6,746 bases of DNA from Bacillaceae bacterium. Lineage in GTDB: Bacteria > Bacillota > Bacilli > Bacillales_A > Planococcaceae. Location of the stretch: the NCBI GenBank assembly GCA_030149685.1, contig JASLGI010000230.1, forward strand, positions 1 to 6,746. The letters run 5' to 3'. A model generated the notes under the pieces. The model worked only from the letters and a program-made list of their open reading frames with translations. It ran no database searches and was not told the DNA's origin. The position numbers and the translations under genes were made by a program. Of the stretch, positions 1 to 6,746 are shown one piece after another. The number at the start of each line of letters is the position of its first letter. Position 1 is the stretch's first letter.

Positions 1-12
1 GAAGAACACGTC

Positions 13-39
13 TGGTTTTTATTTTACAAAATAAAACCA
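13..39 (+). promoter_or_regulatory. Hairpin in the 5' leader of rpsD, just before the RBS
   Basis: An A/U-rich inverted repeat (TGGTTTT...AAAACCA, extended by ATTT/AAAT with one bulged T) lies directly before the rpsD ribosome binding site AAGAGGAGGAG (43-53), which sits 6 bases before the ATG. In Bacillus the rpsD leader is bound by S4 itself to repress expression. This hairpin may be the 3' end of such a leader, but the rest lies outside the window, so that role is inferred. No U-tract follows, so it is not a terminator. Confidence 0.4.
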
Positions 40-59
40 ATTAAGAGGAGGAGTCATTC

Positions 60-662
60 ATGGCTCGTTATACAGGTCCAAAATGGAAATTATCACGTCG
101 CTTAGGTGTTTCATTAAGCGGAACAGGTAAAGAAATCGAAAAACGTCCGTACGCTCCAGGGCAACACGGACCAACTCAGCGTAAAAAATTATCTGAGTAT
201 GGTTTACAATTACAAGAAAAACAAAAATTACGCTTCATGTACGGCGTAAACGAACGTCAATTCCGTTCATTATTTGATAAAGCAGGTAAAATGGAAGGTG
301 TTCACGGTGAGAACTTCATGATCTTACTTGAAACACGTCTTGACAACCTCGTTTACCGTATGGGACTTGCACGTACACGTCGTGCAGCACGTCAACTCGT
401 TAACCACGGACACGTTTTAGTGGACGGGAAACGTTTAGATATCCCTTCATACAGCGTAAAACCAGGTCAAGAAATCTCACTTCGTGAGCGTTCACAAGAC
501 TTAGCTGTTGTAAAAGAAGCGATTGAATTAAACAACTTCGTACCTGAGTACATCTCATTCGATGCAGATGCTAAAAAAGGTACATTCGTACGTCTCCCAG
601 AGCGTAGCGAATTATCAGCTGAAGTTAACGAAGCGCTTATCGTTGAGTTCTACTCACGCTAA
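60..662 (+). CDS. rpsD: 30S ribosomal protein S4
   Basis: Primary 16S rRNA-binding protein that nucleates assembly of the 30S body and contributes to decoding accuracy; in Bacillus it also represses its own mRNA. The 200-residue product has the usual length and begins [16 protein letters not shown], as Bacillus S4 does. The N-terminal region has no cysteines, so this is the zinc-free (C-) form. An S4 RNA-binding domain spans about residues 88-150 ([19 protein letters not shown], then [16 protein letters not shown]). The ATG is set by a strong AAGAGGAGGAG site 6 bases upstream. The gene stands alone: a strong intrinsic terminator follows within 20 bases and the next gene is convergent. Nothing is odd about it, and the identification is essentially certain. 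Confidence 0.99.
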   Translation: MARYTGPKWKLSRRLGVSLSGTGKEIEKRPYAPGQHGPTQRKKLSEYGLQLQEKQKLRFMYGVNERQFRSLFDKAGKMEGVHGENFMILLETRLDNLVYRMGLARTRRAARQLVNHGHVLVDGKRLDIPSYSVKPGQEISLRERSQDLAVVKEAIELNNFVPEYISFDADAKKGTFVRLPERSELSAEVNEALIVEFYSR

Positions 663-679
663 TCCGTTCGTTCTTAAGC

Positions 680-720
680 AAAACACCAATGTGGTTATCC
701 GCATTGGTGTTTTTTGTTTT
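680..720 (+). terminator. Intrinsic terminator of rpsD
   Basis: The arms AAAACACCAATG (680-691) and CATTGGTGTTTT (702-713) pair perfectly. The intervening bases can add a T-G pair and two G-C pairs around a TTAT loop. A T-rich run (TTTTTTGTTTT, 710-720) follows. The hairpin starts 18 bases after the rpsD stop codon. Confidence 0.93.
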
Positions 721-744
721 ATCATACTTGTCGAACCTTTATTC

Positions 745-802
745 AAAATAAAAAATAACACCGTGCGAGACCGATCGACTCGGTTTCGTACGGTGTTATT
801 TT
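745..802 (-). terminator. Intrinsic terminator of the lipoprotein gene, probably two-way
   Basis: A stem of about 22 bp pairs AAAATAACACCGT (752-764) with ACGGTGTTATTTT (790-802), continues inward with two G-U pairs, and closes on a 7-base loop at 774-780. On the minus strand it is followed by a U-rich stretch (the complement of 745-755). The stop codon and last lysine codon of the lipoprotein gene lie inside the stem. On the plus strand the short T run at 799-802 could give backup termination for rpsD. Confidence 0.92.
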
Positions 803-1371
803 CGCATATATTGCGCTTCTTCTAGTGCTACTTCTTCTTCTAAATATTTTAATAATGCTAGAGCATCTTCTTCTTCAAGTACAGCGACGTGCATCTTTTT
901 TTCGTCTACATCAATTTCTTCATATTGATCATGCGTCAAAACAACGATTGCTTCAACTTTTGGTAGCCGCTCTTTCCCGATGAGTATATCTCCTTCATAA
1001 ACAGCCGTTTGTGCAATTTCTTTTGGAAGTTGTTCTTTTTTCTCCGCGTAAACGAAACGACTTCTTTCTGTCTGCAATCGTTTCATCTTTTTTAACTTCC
1101 CATTCTCTTTTACTTCATGAATTAATTCACGTTCCATTAAATCATCAAATACTAAACGACTCATATAAATGACTTGTTTGTTTTCTACTGTAGCAACCTT
1201 CATCGGATAGGTAAATGACGCATGTACTTTTTCTTCTTGAGAACGAATCGCTTCTTGTATCGATTCTTCTTCTCCTAATGCGATGATCGCCCCTTCTTTC
1301 GGAATTGGTAAATAGTCGCATCCGCTGAAGAAGAAGACGCTCATTACTATTGGAATGAACAATTTGCGCAC
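796..1371 (-). CDS. Predicted small lipoprotein of unknown function
   Basis: The 191-residue product starts MRKLFIPIVMSVFFFSGC, a short signal peptide with basic residues 2-3, a hydrophobic core and a lipobox-like FSGC with the cysteine at residue 18. It should therefore be lipidated and anchored on the outer face of the membrane; the phenylalanine at lipobox position -3 is not the preferred residue. The mature part is highly charged, Glu/Lys-rich and has no membrane helix, with a Glu-rich C-terminus (about 166-187). I do not recognise the family. The start is GTG: an in-frame TGA lies two codons upstream, which rules out extension, and AAGGTG sits 8 bases before it. An ATG 7 bases upstream is in another frame and opens only a 77-codon reading frame without protein character. 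The gene appears monocistronic and converges on rpsD. Confidence 0.8.
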   Translation of the reverse strand: MRKLFIPIVMSVFFFSGCDYLPIPKEGAIIALGEEESIQEAIRSQEEKVHASFTYPMKVATVENKQVIYMSRLVFDDLMERELIHEVKENGKLKKMKRLQTERSRFVYAEKKEQLPKEIAQTAVYEGDILIGKERLPKVEAIVVLTHDQYEEIDVDEKKMHVAVLEEEDALALLKYLEEEVALEEAQYMRK

Positions 1372-1378
1372 TTTTCAT

Positions 1379-1402
1379 TCACCTTCCCTTTCTTCTATTA
1401 TA
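1379..1402 (-). promoter_or_regulatory. Candidate -10 element and RBS of the lipoprotein gene
   Basis: Read on the minus strand, a perfect TATAAT occupies 1402-1397 and the ribosome binding stretch GGGAAGGTG follows at about 1387-1379. The predicted transcript would start near 1390, giving a leader of about 20 bases. The -35 position (about 1420-1425) reads GAAGAA, a poor match, so activation or a different promoter cannot be excluded. Confidence 0.5.
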
Positions 1403-1477
1403 TCTGATTTTCTTATTTTTTCTTCTTTTTACACCTTACATTTTTGTCATGTTCTACTTCACGTAATCCTCACCGTC

Positions 1478-1493
1478 TGTGACTCTTTTCACA
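1478..1493. promoter_or_regulatory. TGTGA-N6-TCACA palindrome, candidate Crp/Fnr-family site
   Basis: An exact inverted repeat TGTGA (1478-1482), CTCTTT, TCACA (1489-1493) lies in the divergent spacer between the lipoprotein and DUF4395 genes. This matches the site recognised by Crp/Fnr-family regulators; Bacillus Fnr binds TGTGA-N6-TCACA-like sequences. Which regulator uses it, and which gene it controls, cannot be told from the window. Confidence 0.45.
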
Positions 1494-1496
1494 AAG

Positions 1497-1518
1497 CGTC
1501 AAAACAATTGATTTGACG
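1497..1518. promoter_or_regulatory. 22-bp near-perfect palindrome, operator candidate
   Basis: Arms CGTCAAA (1497-1503) and TTTGACG (1512-1518) flank CAATTG (1505-1510), which shares the same centre. Only the 1504/1511 pair breaks the symmetry, so 20 of 22 bases are symmetric. The right arm contains TTGACG, which resembles a -35 box, but no good -10 lies at 16-18 bases; the nearest, TATAAA at 1541, leaves a 22-base gap. There is no U-tract, so it is not a terminator. A protein-binding site is the simplest reading; the regulator is unknown. Confidence 0.45.
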
Positions 1519-1612
1519 GAATTATCAATACCTAGTGGCGTATAAACAAAAGGGTAGATAAATTCATTCAAACATGTTAGTTTAAATATATGAGAAGTTT
1601 GTCTAAATCGTA

Positions 1613-1622
1613 AAAGAGGTGA
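1613..1622 (+). promoter_or_regulatory. RBS of the DUF4395-type gene
   Basis: AAAGAGGTGA ends 4 bases before the ATG at 1627 and fixes this start. No convincing sigma-A promoter with correct spacing could be assigned upstream. TATAAA at 1541-1546 is the best -10-like sequence. Confidence 0.7.
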
Positions 1623-1626
1623 AATT

Positions 1627-2061
1627 ATGACGACAGAAATGCCGGAATTTATTCCGAAGCCACTTGTACGTTTTAATCAATTCGTTATTTTAGTGACGGG
1701 AATTTTAGGAATCTTTTGGCACTGGGTGCTTTGGATTCCTTTTATTGCAGGATTAATTACTGTACTTACACGTACGAATCCAGTTGTACTCATGGGGAAA
1801 CCGTTTTTAAAGAAGGCACCGCATGAATACATTCCAGAAGAAAAAGACCAACAAATCTTTAACCAATGGATCGCAACGATTTCATTCGGTTTAGCGATTT
1901 TATCGTTTTGGCAAGATTGGACAATCGCTGGTTACATCTTCCTTGCAATGGTACTCATTGCAACAGGGCTCGCGTTTTTCTTCGACTTCTGTTTAGGATG
2001 TACTGTGCGTTACCAATATCAAATGTGGAAACACCGCCGCAAAATGAAAAATGCGCAATAA
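1627..2061 (+). CDS. DUF4395-type integral membrane protein
   Basis: The 144-residue product has four predicted membrane helices at about residues 17-31, 34-48, 79-95 and 98-119, paired around a polar stretch that contains an NPVVLMGKPF segment (51-60). A CxxC pair (C122, C125, in DFCLGCTVRYQ) sits right after the last helix, followed by a strongly basic tail (KHRRKMK). Helix pairs, the central Asn-Pro segment and a late FCxGC motif agree with the DUF4395 family as I know it, but I could not run a domain search. The cysteine pair could bind metal or take part in thiol redox chemistry; this is inference only. The gene is alone in its transcription unit, has operator-like palindromes upstream, and ends directly in a terminator shared with tyrS. 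Confidence 0.85.
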   Translation: MTTEMPEFIPKPLVRFNQFVILVTGILGIFWHWVLWIPFIAGLITVLTRTNPVVLMGKPFLKKAPHEYIPEEKDQQIFNQWIATISFGLAILSFWQDWTIAGYIFLAMVLIATGLAFFFDFCLGCTVRYQYQMWKHRRKMKNAQ

Positions 2062-2098
2062 AAAACAGGACGGGCGTTAGCCGAGTCCTGTTTTTTTA
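2061..2098. terminator. Shared two-way terminator between the DUF4395-type gene and tyrS
   Basis: AAAAACAGGAC (2061-2071) pairs with GTCCTGTTTTT (2085-2095), with an inner GGC/GCC helix around a GTTA loop. T runs lie on the 3' side of both strands (2091-2097 on plus; the complement of 2065-2061 on minus). The stem overlaps the last base of the upstream stop codon and lies 4 bases from the tyrS stop, so one hairpin serves both convergent genes. Confidence 0.93.
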
Positions 2099-2102
2099 TT
2101 GA

Positions 2103-3644
<1,542 letters not shown>

Positions 3645-3650
3645 ACTTTC

Positions 3651-3678
3651 ATTGTATAGGATTTTAATCAATTGTCAA
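3651..3678 (-). promoter_or_regulatory. Sigma-A type promoter of tyrS
   Basis: On the minus strand a perfect -35 TTGACA (3678-3673) is followed after 16 bases by TACAAT (3656-3651), five of six matches to the consensus. The predicted start is near 3644, which gives the leader length expected for a T-box. The -35 lies over the -35 region of the divergent PBP promoter. Confidence 0.8.
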
Positions 3679-3702
3679 ATTTTTTCGTTTCTATGGTATA
3701 AT
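3672..3702 (+). promoter_or_regulatory. Extended -10 promoter of the PBP gene
   Basis: TATGGTATAAT (3692-3702) is a perfect TATAAT with an upstream TGN, an extended -10. The -35 is weak: TTGTCA (3672-3677) at 19 bases, or GTCAAA (3674-3679) at 17. The extended -10 probably compensates. Predicted start is near 3709, leaving a leader of about 19 bases before the GTG. Confidence 0.75.
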
Positions 3703-3713
3703 TAATGATGATT

Positions 3714-3722
3714 TAGGAGGGG
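3714..3722 (+). promoter_or_regulatory. Strong RBS setting the GTG start of the PBP gene
   Basis: TAGGAGGGG ends 5 bases before the GTG at 3728-3730. It supports this non-ATG start, which gives a plausible cytoplasmic tail ahead of the membrane helix. Confidence 0.85.
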
Positions 3723-3727
3723 AAATT

Positions 3728-6409
3728 GTGAGTAATCAACGTCATCAAAAGAACAATTTAGATAGACATGAAAAGCGTACAGAGCAAACCTCTTTAGCTC
3801 GTACTTTCCGAATTACAGTCGGTGTTATTTGGAATTTATTCCTCGTGTTTTCCGGATTAGCTCTATTAGCGCTCATCTTCGGACTATCAGTCGGACTCGG
3901 CTATTTCGCTTATTTAGTATCGGATGAGCCGCTACGTTCAAAAGAAGATATGCGAAGTGCTGTATTAAATTATGAGGAAACATCTGAGCTTTATTTTTCA
4001 GATGAGCAATATCTAGGCAAAATCAATACGGATATTGAACGACAAGAAACGACATTAGAAAACATTTCACCTTATGTCATTGATGCTGTCATTGCAACAG
4101 AAGATGAGCATTTTTATGAACATAATGGAATCGTACCGAAAGCGATCGGACGCGGTGTTTTACAAGATGTCACCAACTCTAGTCAGCAAACCGGAGGCTC
4201 GACATTAACACAGCAACTTATTAAAAACCAGATTTTAACGAATGAAGTGTCTTATTCGCGAAAAGCGAAAGAAATTTTACTCGCCATGCGATTAGAACAT
4301 TTTATGAAAAAAGATGAGATTTTAGAAGCTTATTTAAATGTCATTCCTTACGGTCGAGATGCTATCGGTCAAAATATCGCAGGCATTGAAACAGCCGCTC
4401 AAGGTGTATTCGGAATTTCAGCGAAAGAACTCAATTTACCACAAGCTGCTTTTTTAGCAGGAATTCCACAAGCGCCGTATACATATACACCTTTCCAAAG
4501 TAGAGCAAACGGCGGTGATTTGAAATCAAAAGAACAATTGCAAAAAGGATTAAATCGTATGCAAACGGTTCTTTATCGTATGAAAGAGACTGGTAAAATT
4601 ACGGAAGCAGAATATCAGCAAGCGAAATCTTATGACGTTACAGCAGACTTCCGCGATAAGTTCCCACGCTCTACAGAGAAATATCCGTACTTAACGCAAG
4701 AAGTTCAAAATGAAACGATTCAAATTTTATCTCGTTTACTTGCAAAAGAAGACGGCATTGAACCGAAACGATTAAAACAAGAAAAACAACTTCAAGAAAA
4801 ATATTATATTTTAGCCGAGCGTGCGATGCGAACAGAAGGATATAAAATTTATTCTACTGTCCATAAAGATCTTTACGAACAAATGAATGAAGAAGCACGT
4901 AATTTCCAATACTACGGTTTCACTTATACTGTCGAAACGACGGATCCTGAAACAGGAGAAACTGTATTAAAAGATGACCCTGTACAAGTCGGATCTGTCA
5001 TGATGGAAAATAAAACAGGCCGTATTTTATCATTCGTCGGCGGACGTGACTATCAATTAGAAAACTTAAACCACGCGACACAAGCTTATCGTCAAAACGG
5101 ATCATCAATGAAACCATTACTCGTTTATGCACCTGCCATTGAGTATGGATTAATTGGTGCTGGAAGTCCTGTCGTCGACGTGAAGTTTACGATGATGTCT
5201 GGTGGCGAAGAATGGAGTCCTTCTAACTATGTAAGCTCTTATGAGGCAGGAATTGTTTCTGCACGTGAAGCTTTAGCGAAGTCATTAAATATCGCTACAG
5301 CGCGTCTCTATTACGATATAATCGATAAACAACCTGCGCAGTTTTTAGAAAAAATGGGCTTCTCTCGTTTAACAGAAGGCGACTTTGAAAACTTATCAGC
5401 TTCATTCGGAGGGTTAGAACGTGGCGTAAGTGTCAAAGAAAATACAAATGCTTTCGCTACACTCGGAAATGAAGGGAAATTCGTTGAGGCACATATCGTT
5501 GAACGTATCGAAGATAGACATGGAAATGTCATTTTCAAACAAGATTATGATGAAGTGGAAGTATTTAGTCCAGAAACTGCTTATATTATCTCTGATATGT
5601 TACGTGATGTAACGAAGCCTGGAAACACAGGAGAACATGTCTTTAACTATATGAATTACCGTCCAGATCTTGCGATCAAAACGGGAACGACTGATTTCCA
5701 CGCAGATAGTTGGATCGTCGGATATACACCGAACATTTCACTCGGTGTTTGGTTCGGATATAAAGATAAAAAGGTTGGAGCTGTCAGACGTGATTTATCA
5801 AAGCGTAGCGCCTTACATCCAACTGTTCGAACGAGTATGTTTTTCGGTAAAATGATGAATACAGCGAATGAAATAACGCCTGAAATTGTTCAAGCAGAAG
5901 ATACATTTAAAGAACCTAAAGGCGTCGAAGAACATTCATTTTGTGGCATTTCCGGGCTTGCTCCTTCAGATGCGTGTTCAGCAGCTGGTCTCGTCACATC
6001 TGATCTATTCTATGCAGATAAGCTGCTCCCTGAAGAACCTGATGATAGCATTATTTCAGCTTCATACGTTTCGATTAAAGGGAAAAAATATTTAGCACTA
6101 CCATCAACACCGAGCGAATTCGTTACATTTGGTGGAACTGGAGTGAACCAACAATTTATCGATCGAATGCTCGGATCTCTCGGAGGAGAACCAGCGAGTC
6201 TTTTCCCATCAAATTCATCCTTTGCTCGAAATGTTGTTTCAGGAGATGTATTCACACCTGATGATGAAGCTCCTAAAGGAGTAAAAGTGTCAGCAGATGG
6301 TTCTACGTTACAATGGACCGCTTCATCGTCAAACGACGTCATCGGTTACTACGTTTTAAAAGATGGTGTCCGTGTAGCAACAATTAAAGACGGCATGTCT
6401 AGAAGTTAA
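3728..6409 (+). CDS. Class A penicillin-binding protein (PBP1A-type), ended early by an in-frame TAA
   Basis: Bifunctional peptidoglycan synthase outside the membrane: it polymerises lipid II into glycan strands and cross-links the peptides. The 893-residue product has a charged cytoplasmic tail (1-28) and a membrane anchor (about 31-64). The GT51 glycosyltransferase follows: ATEDEHFYEHNG (123-134, catalytic Glu125), GGSTLTQQLIKN (157-168), RKAKEILLAMRLE with Glu182, and the ILEAYLNVIPYG block. The transpeptidase has SxxK (Ser459, Lys462), SLN (519-521) and KTGT (651-654). A Cys pair (C739, C750) lies beyond it. From about 849 a fibronectin III-like domain begins and is cut at residue 893 by TAA. 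The same frame continues open for 106 more sense codons. Both enzymatic domains are complete, so the truncated protein could still work. A strong RBS supports the GTG start. Confidence 0.93.
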   Translation: MSNQRHQKNNLDRHEKRTEQTSLARTFRITVGVIWNLFLVFSGLALLALIFGLSVGLGYFAYLVSDEPLRSKEDMRSAVLNYEETSELYFSDEQYLGKINTDIERQETTLENISPYVIDAVIATEDEHFYEHNGIVPKAIGRGVLQDVTNSSQQTGGSTLTQQLIKNQILTNEVSYSRKAKEILLAMRLEHFMKKDEILEAYLNVIPYGRDAIGQNIAGIETAAQGVFGISAKELNLPQAAFLAGIPQAPYTYTPFQSRANGGDLKSKEQLQKGLNRMQTVLYRMKETGKITEAEYQQAKSYDVTADFRDKFPRSTEKYPYLTQEVQNETIQILSRLLAKEDGIEPKRLKQEKQLQEKYYILAERAMRTEGYKIYSTVHKDLYEQMNEEARNFQYYGFTYTVETTDPETGETVLKDDPVQVGSVMMENKTGRILSFVGGRDYQLENLNHATQAYRQNGSSMKPLLVYAPAIEYGLIGAGSPVVDVKFTMMSGGEEWSPSNYVSSYEAGIVSAREALAKSLNIATARLYYDIIDKQPAQFLEKMGFSRLTEGDFENLSASFGGLERGVSVKENTNAFATLGNEGKFVEAHIVERIEDRHGNVIFKQDYDEVEVFSPETAYIISDMLRDVTKPGNTGEHVFNYMNYRPDLAIKTGTTDFHADSWIVGYTPNISLGVWFGYKDKKVGAVRRDLSKRSALHPTVRTSMFFGKMMNTANEITPEIVQAEDTFKEPKGVEEHSFCGISGLAPSDACSAAGLVTSDLFYADKLLPEEPDDSIISASYVSIKGKKYLALPSTPSEFVTFGGTGVNQQFIDRMLGSLGGEPASLFPSNSSFARNVVSGDVFTPDDEAPKGVKVSADGSTLQWTASSSNDVIGYYVLKDGVRVATIKDGMSRS

Positions 6410-6730
6410 GAAATGTACAGTTCAGGCACTTATTCTGTTGTCGCGGTCGATATTACAGGCCTTCGTTCATCACCTGCTTATTACGAATACTCATATACTC
6501 CGAGCTATTCTACGTATGAAGAAGATGATGATGATGACGATTGGTCAAATAATTGGACTGATAACGATTGGTCAAACAATAACAACAATAACAACAATAA
6601 TAACGATCAATCAAACGATCAACAAACAGATGATCAAGAATCTGAACGACCGACACCTGTCCCGGCACCTGAACCAGCGCCAGTAGAGTCAGAAAATGAT
6701 ACGCCGATAGAAGATGAAGAAAATTCATGA
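6410..6730 (+). pseudogene. Detached C-terminal end of the PBP: rest of FN3-like domain plus acidic, Asn-rich tail
   Basis: This stretch is in the same frame as the upstream PBP and directly follows its TAA. It runs 106 sense codons to TGA at 6728-6730. Its first part (SSGTYSVVAVDITGLRSSPAYYEYS) supplies the final strands of the FN3-like domain whose first half ends at the TAA. Then come six Asp codons (6524-6541), a DWSNN repeat, ten Asn codons (6575-6604), an acidic/Gln stretch and a Pro-Ala-Glu segment. Asn-rich tails are known at the ends of Bacillus class A PBPs. An ATG at 6413 has only a weak AGAAG upstream, and a protein started there would lack any export signal. I read it as part of a gene of about 1000 codons broken by one nonsense codon. 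Readthrough or a sequence error would give the same picture. Confidence 0.75.
6524..6604 (+). repeat. Low-complexity coding repeats: GAT run, 27-base repeat, AAY run
   Basis: Six GAT/GAC codons (6524-6541) overlap the first copy of GATTGGTCAAAYAAT (6539-6553). A second copy lies at 6566-6580, a 27-base period that encodes DWSNNWTDN then DWSNN. The second copy runs into ten AAC/AAT codons (6575-6604). Such tracts are prone to length change by slippage; all unit lengths are multiples of three, so the frame is kept. Confidence 0.8.
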
Positions 6731-6746
6731 GGCAAAAAATATAAAA

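Noticed and set aside
562..825. Plus-strand 87-codon reading frame over the rpsD 3' end
   Set aside because: It runs through the rpsD coding end and two terminator hairpins, has no ribosome binding site, and its sequence is not protein-like.
1145..1378. Minus-strand 77-codon frame starting at an ATG 7 bases before the lipoprotein GTG
   Set aside because: Its product is Arg/Ser-rich and has no signal peptide or domain character, while the GTG frame has a signal peptide and lipobox. I considered a frameshifted gene start, but nothing is missing from the GTG frame.
1513..1546. Sigma-A promoter TTGACG ... TATAAA for the DUF4395-type gene
   Set aside because: The 22-base gap is too long for a normal sigma-A promoter, so I list TTGACG as part of the palindrome instead.
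1866..2102. Plus-strand 78-codon frame inside the DUF4395-type gene
   Set aside because: Alternative-frame shadow that also spans the terminator; no RBS.
6010..6342. Minus-strand 110-codon frame opposite the PBP 3' part
   Set aside because: Antisense shadow; the plus strand encodes a continuous PBP sequence with family motifs here.
6400..6420. Frameshift as the cause of the PBP break
   Set aside because: The sequence before and after the stop is in the same frame and both sides fit the domain, so a substitution rather than an indel is needed.
6539..6604. CRISPR-like or satellite array
   Set aside because: The repeats are short coding repeats with no spacers, explained by DWSNN and Asn codons.
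6413..6730. Independent small gene starting at ATG 6413
   Set aside because: It is in the same frame as the PBP, completes its FN3-like domain, lacks a signal peptide and has only a weak RBS-like AGAAG. A broken PBP end fits better.

Overview
The window looks like an ordinary core-chromosome segment of a low-GC Gram-positive bacterium, most likely a member of the Bacillales. The support is a zinc-free S4 protein very close to the Bacillus type, strong AGGAGG-type ribosome binding sites, a T-box leader in front of tyrS, GTG starts, and a class A penicillin-binding protein with an Asn-rich tail. I see no mobile element, CRISPR array, tRNA or rRNA, and no new multi-gene defence or biosynthetic system.

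Layout. rpsD (60-662, +) has the end of its leader in view and a strong terminator after it. A predicted small lipoprotein gene (796-1371, -) converges on it and ends inside its own terminator hairpin. A 255-base divergent spacer follows, holding operator-like palindromes (an exact TGTGA-N6-TCACA and a near-perfect 22-bp palindrome). Next is a four-helix membrane protein of the DUF4395 type (1627-2061, +), which converges on tyrS (2103-3377, -) across one shared two-way terminator. Upstream of tyrS is a complete tyrosine T-box leader (about 3378-3644). Its promoter is back to back with the promoter of a class A PBP gene (3728 onward, +), and the two -35 regions lie on the same bases.

The most noteworthy observation is in the PBP gene. 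The frame stops at a TAA (6407-6409) in the middle of a C-terminal fibronectin III-like domain. The same frame then stays open for another 106 sense codons, completing that domain and adding an Asp/Asn-rich and Pro-rich tail up to TGA at 6728-6730. This looks like a single-base nonsense mutation in a gene of about 1000 codons, or else a sequence error or a readthrough site. The glycosyltransferase and transpeptidase domains are intact upstream of it.

Functionally, the window pairs translation genes (S4, tyrosyl-tRNA synthetase) with envelope genes (PBP, lipoprotein, membrane protein). Apart from the divergent tyrS/PBP promoter pair, each gene appears to be its own transcription unit.
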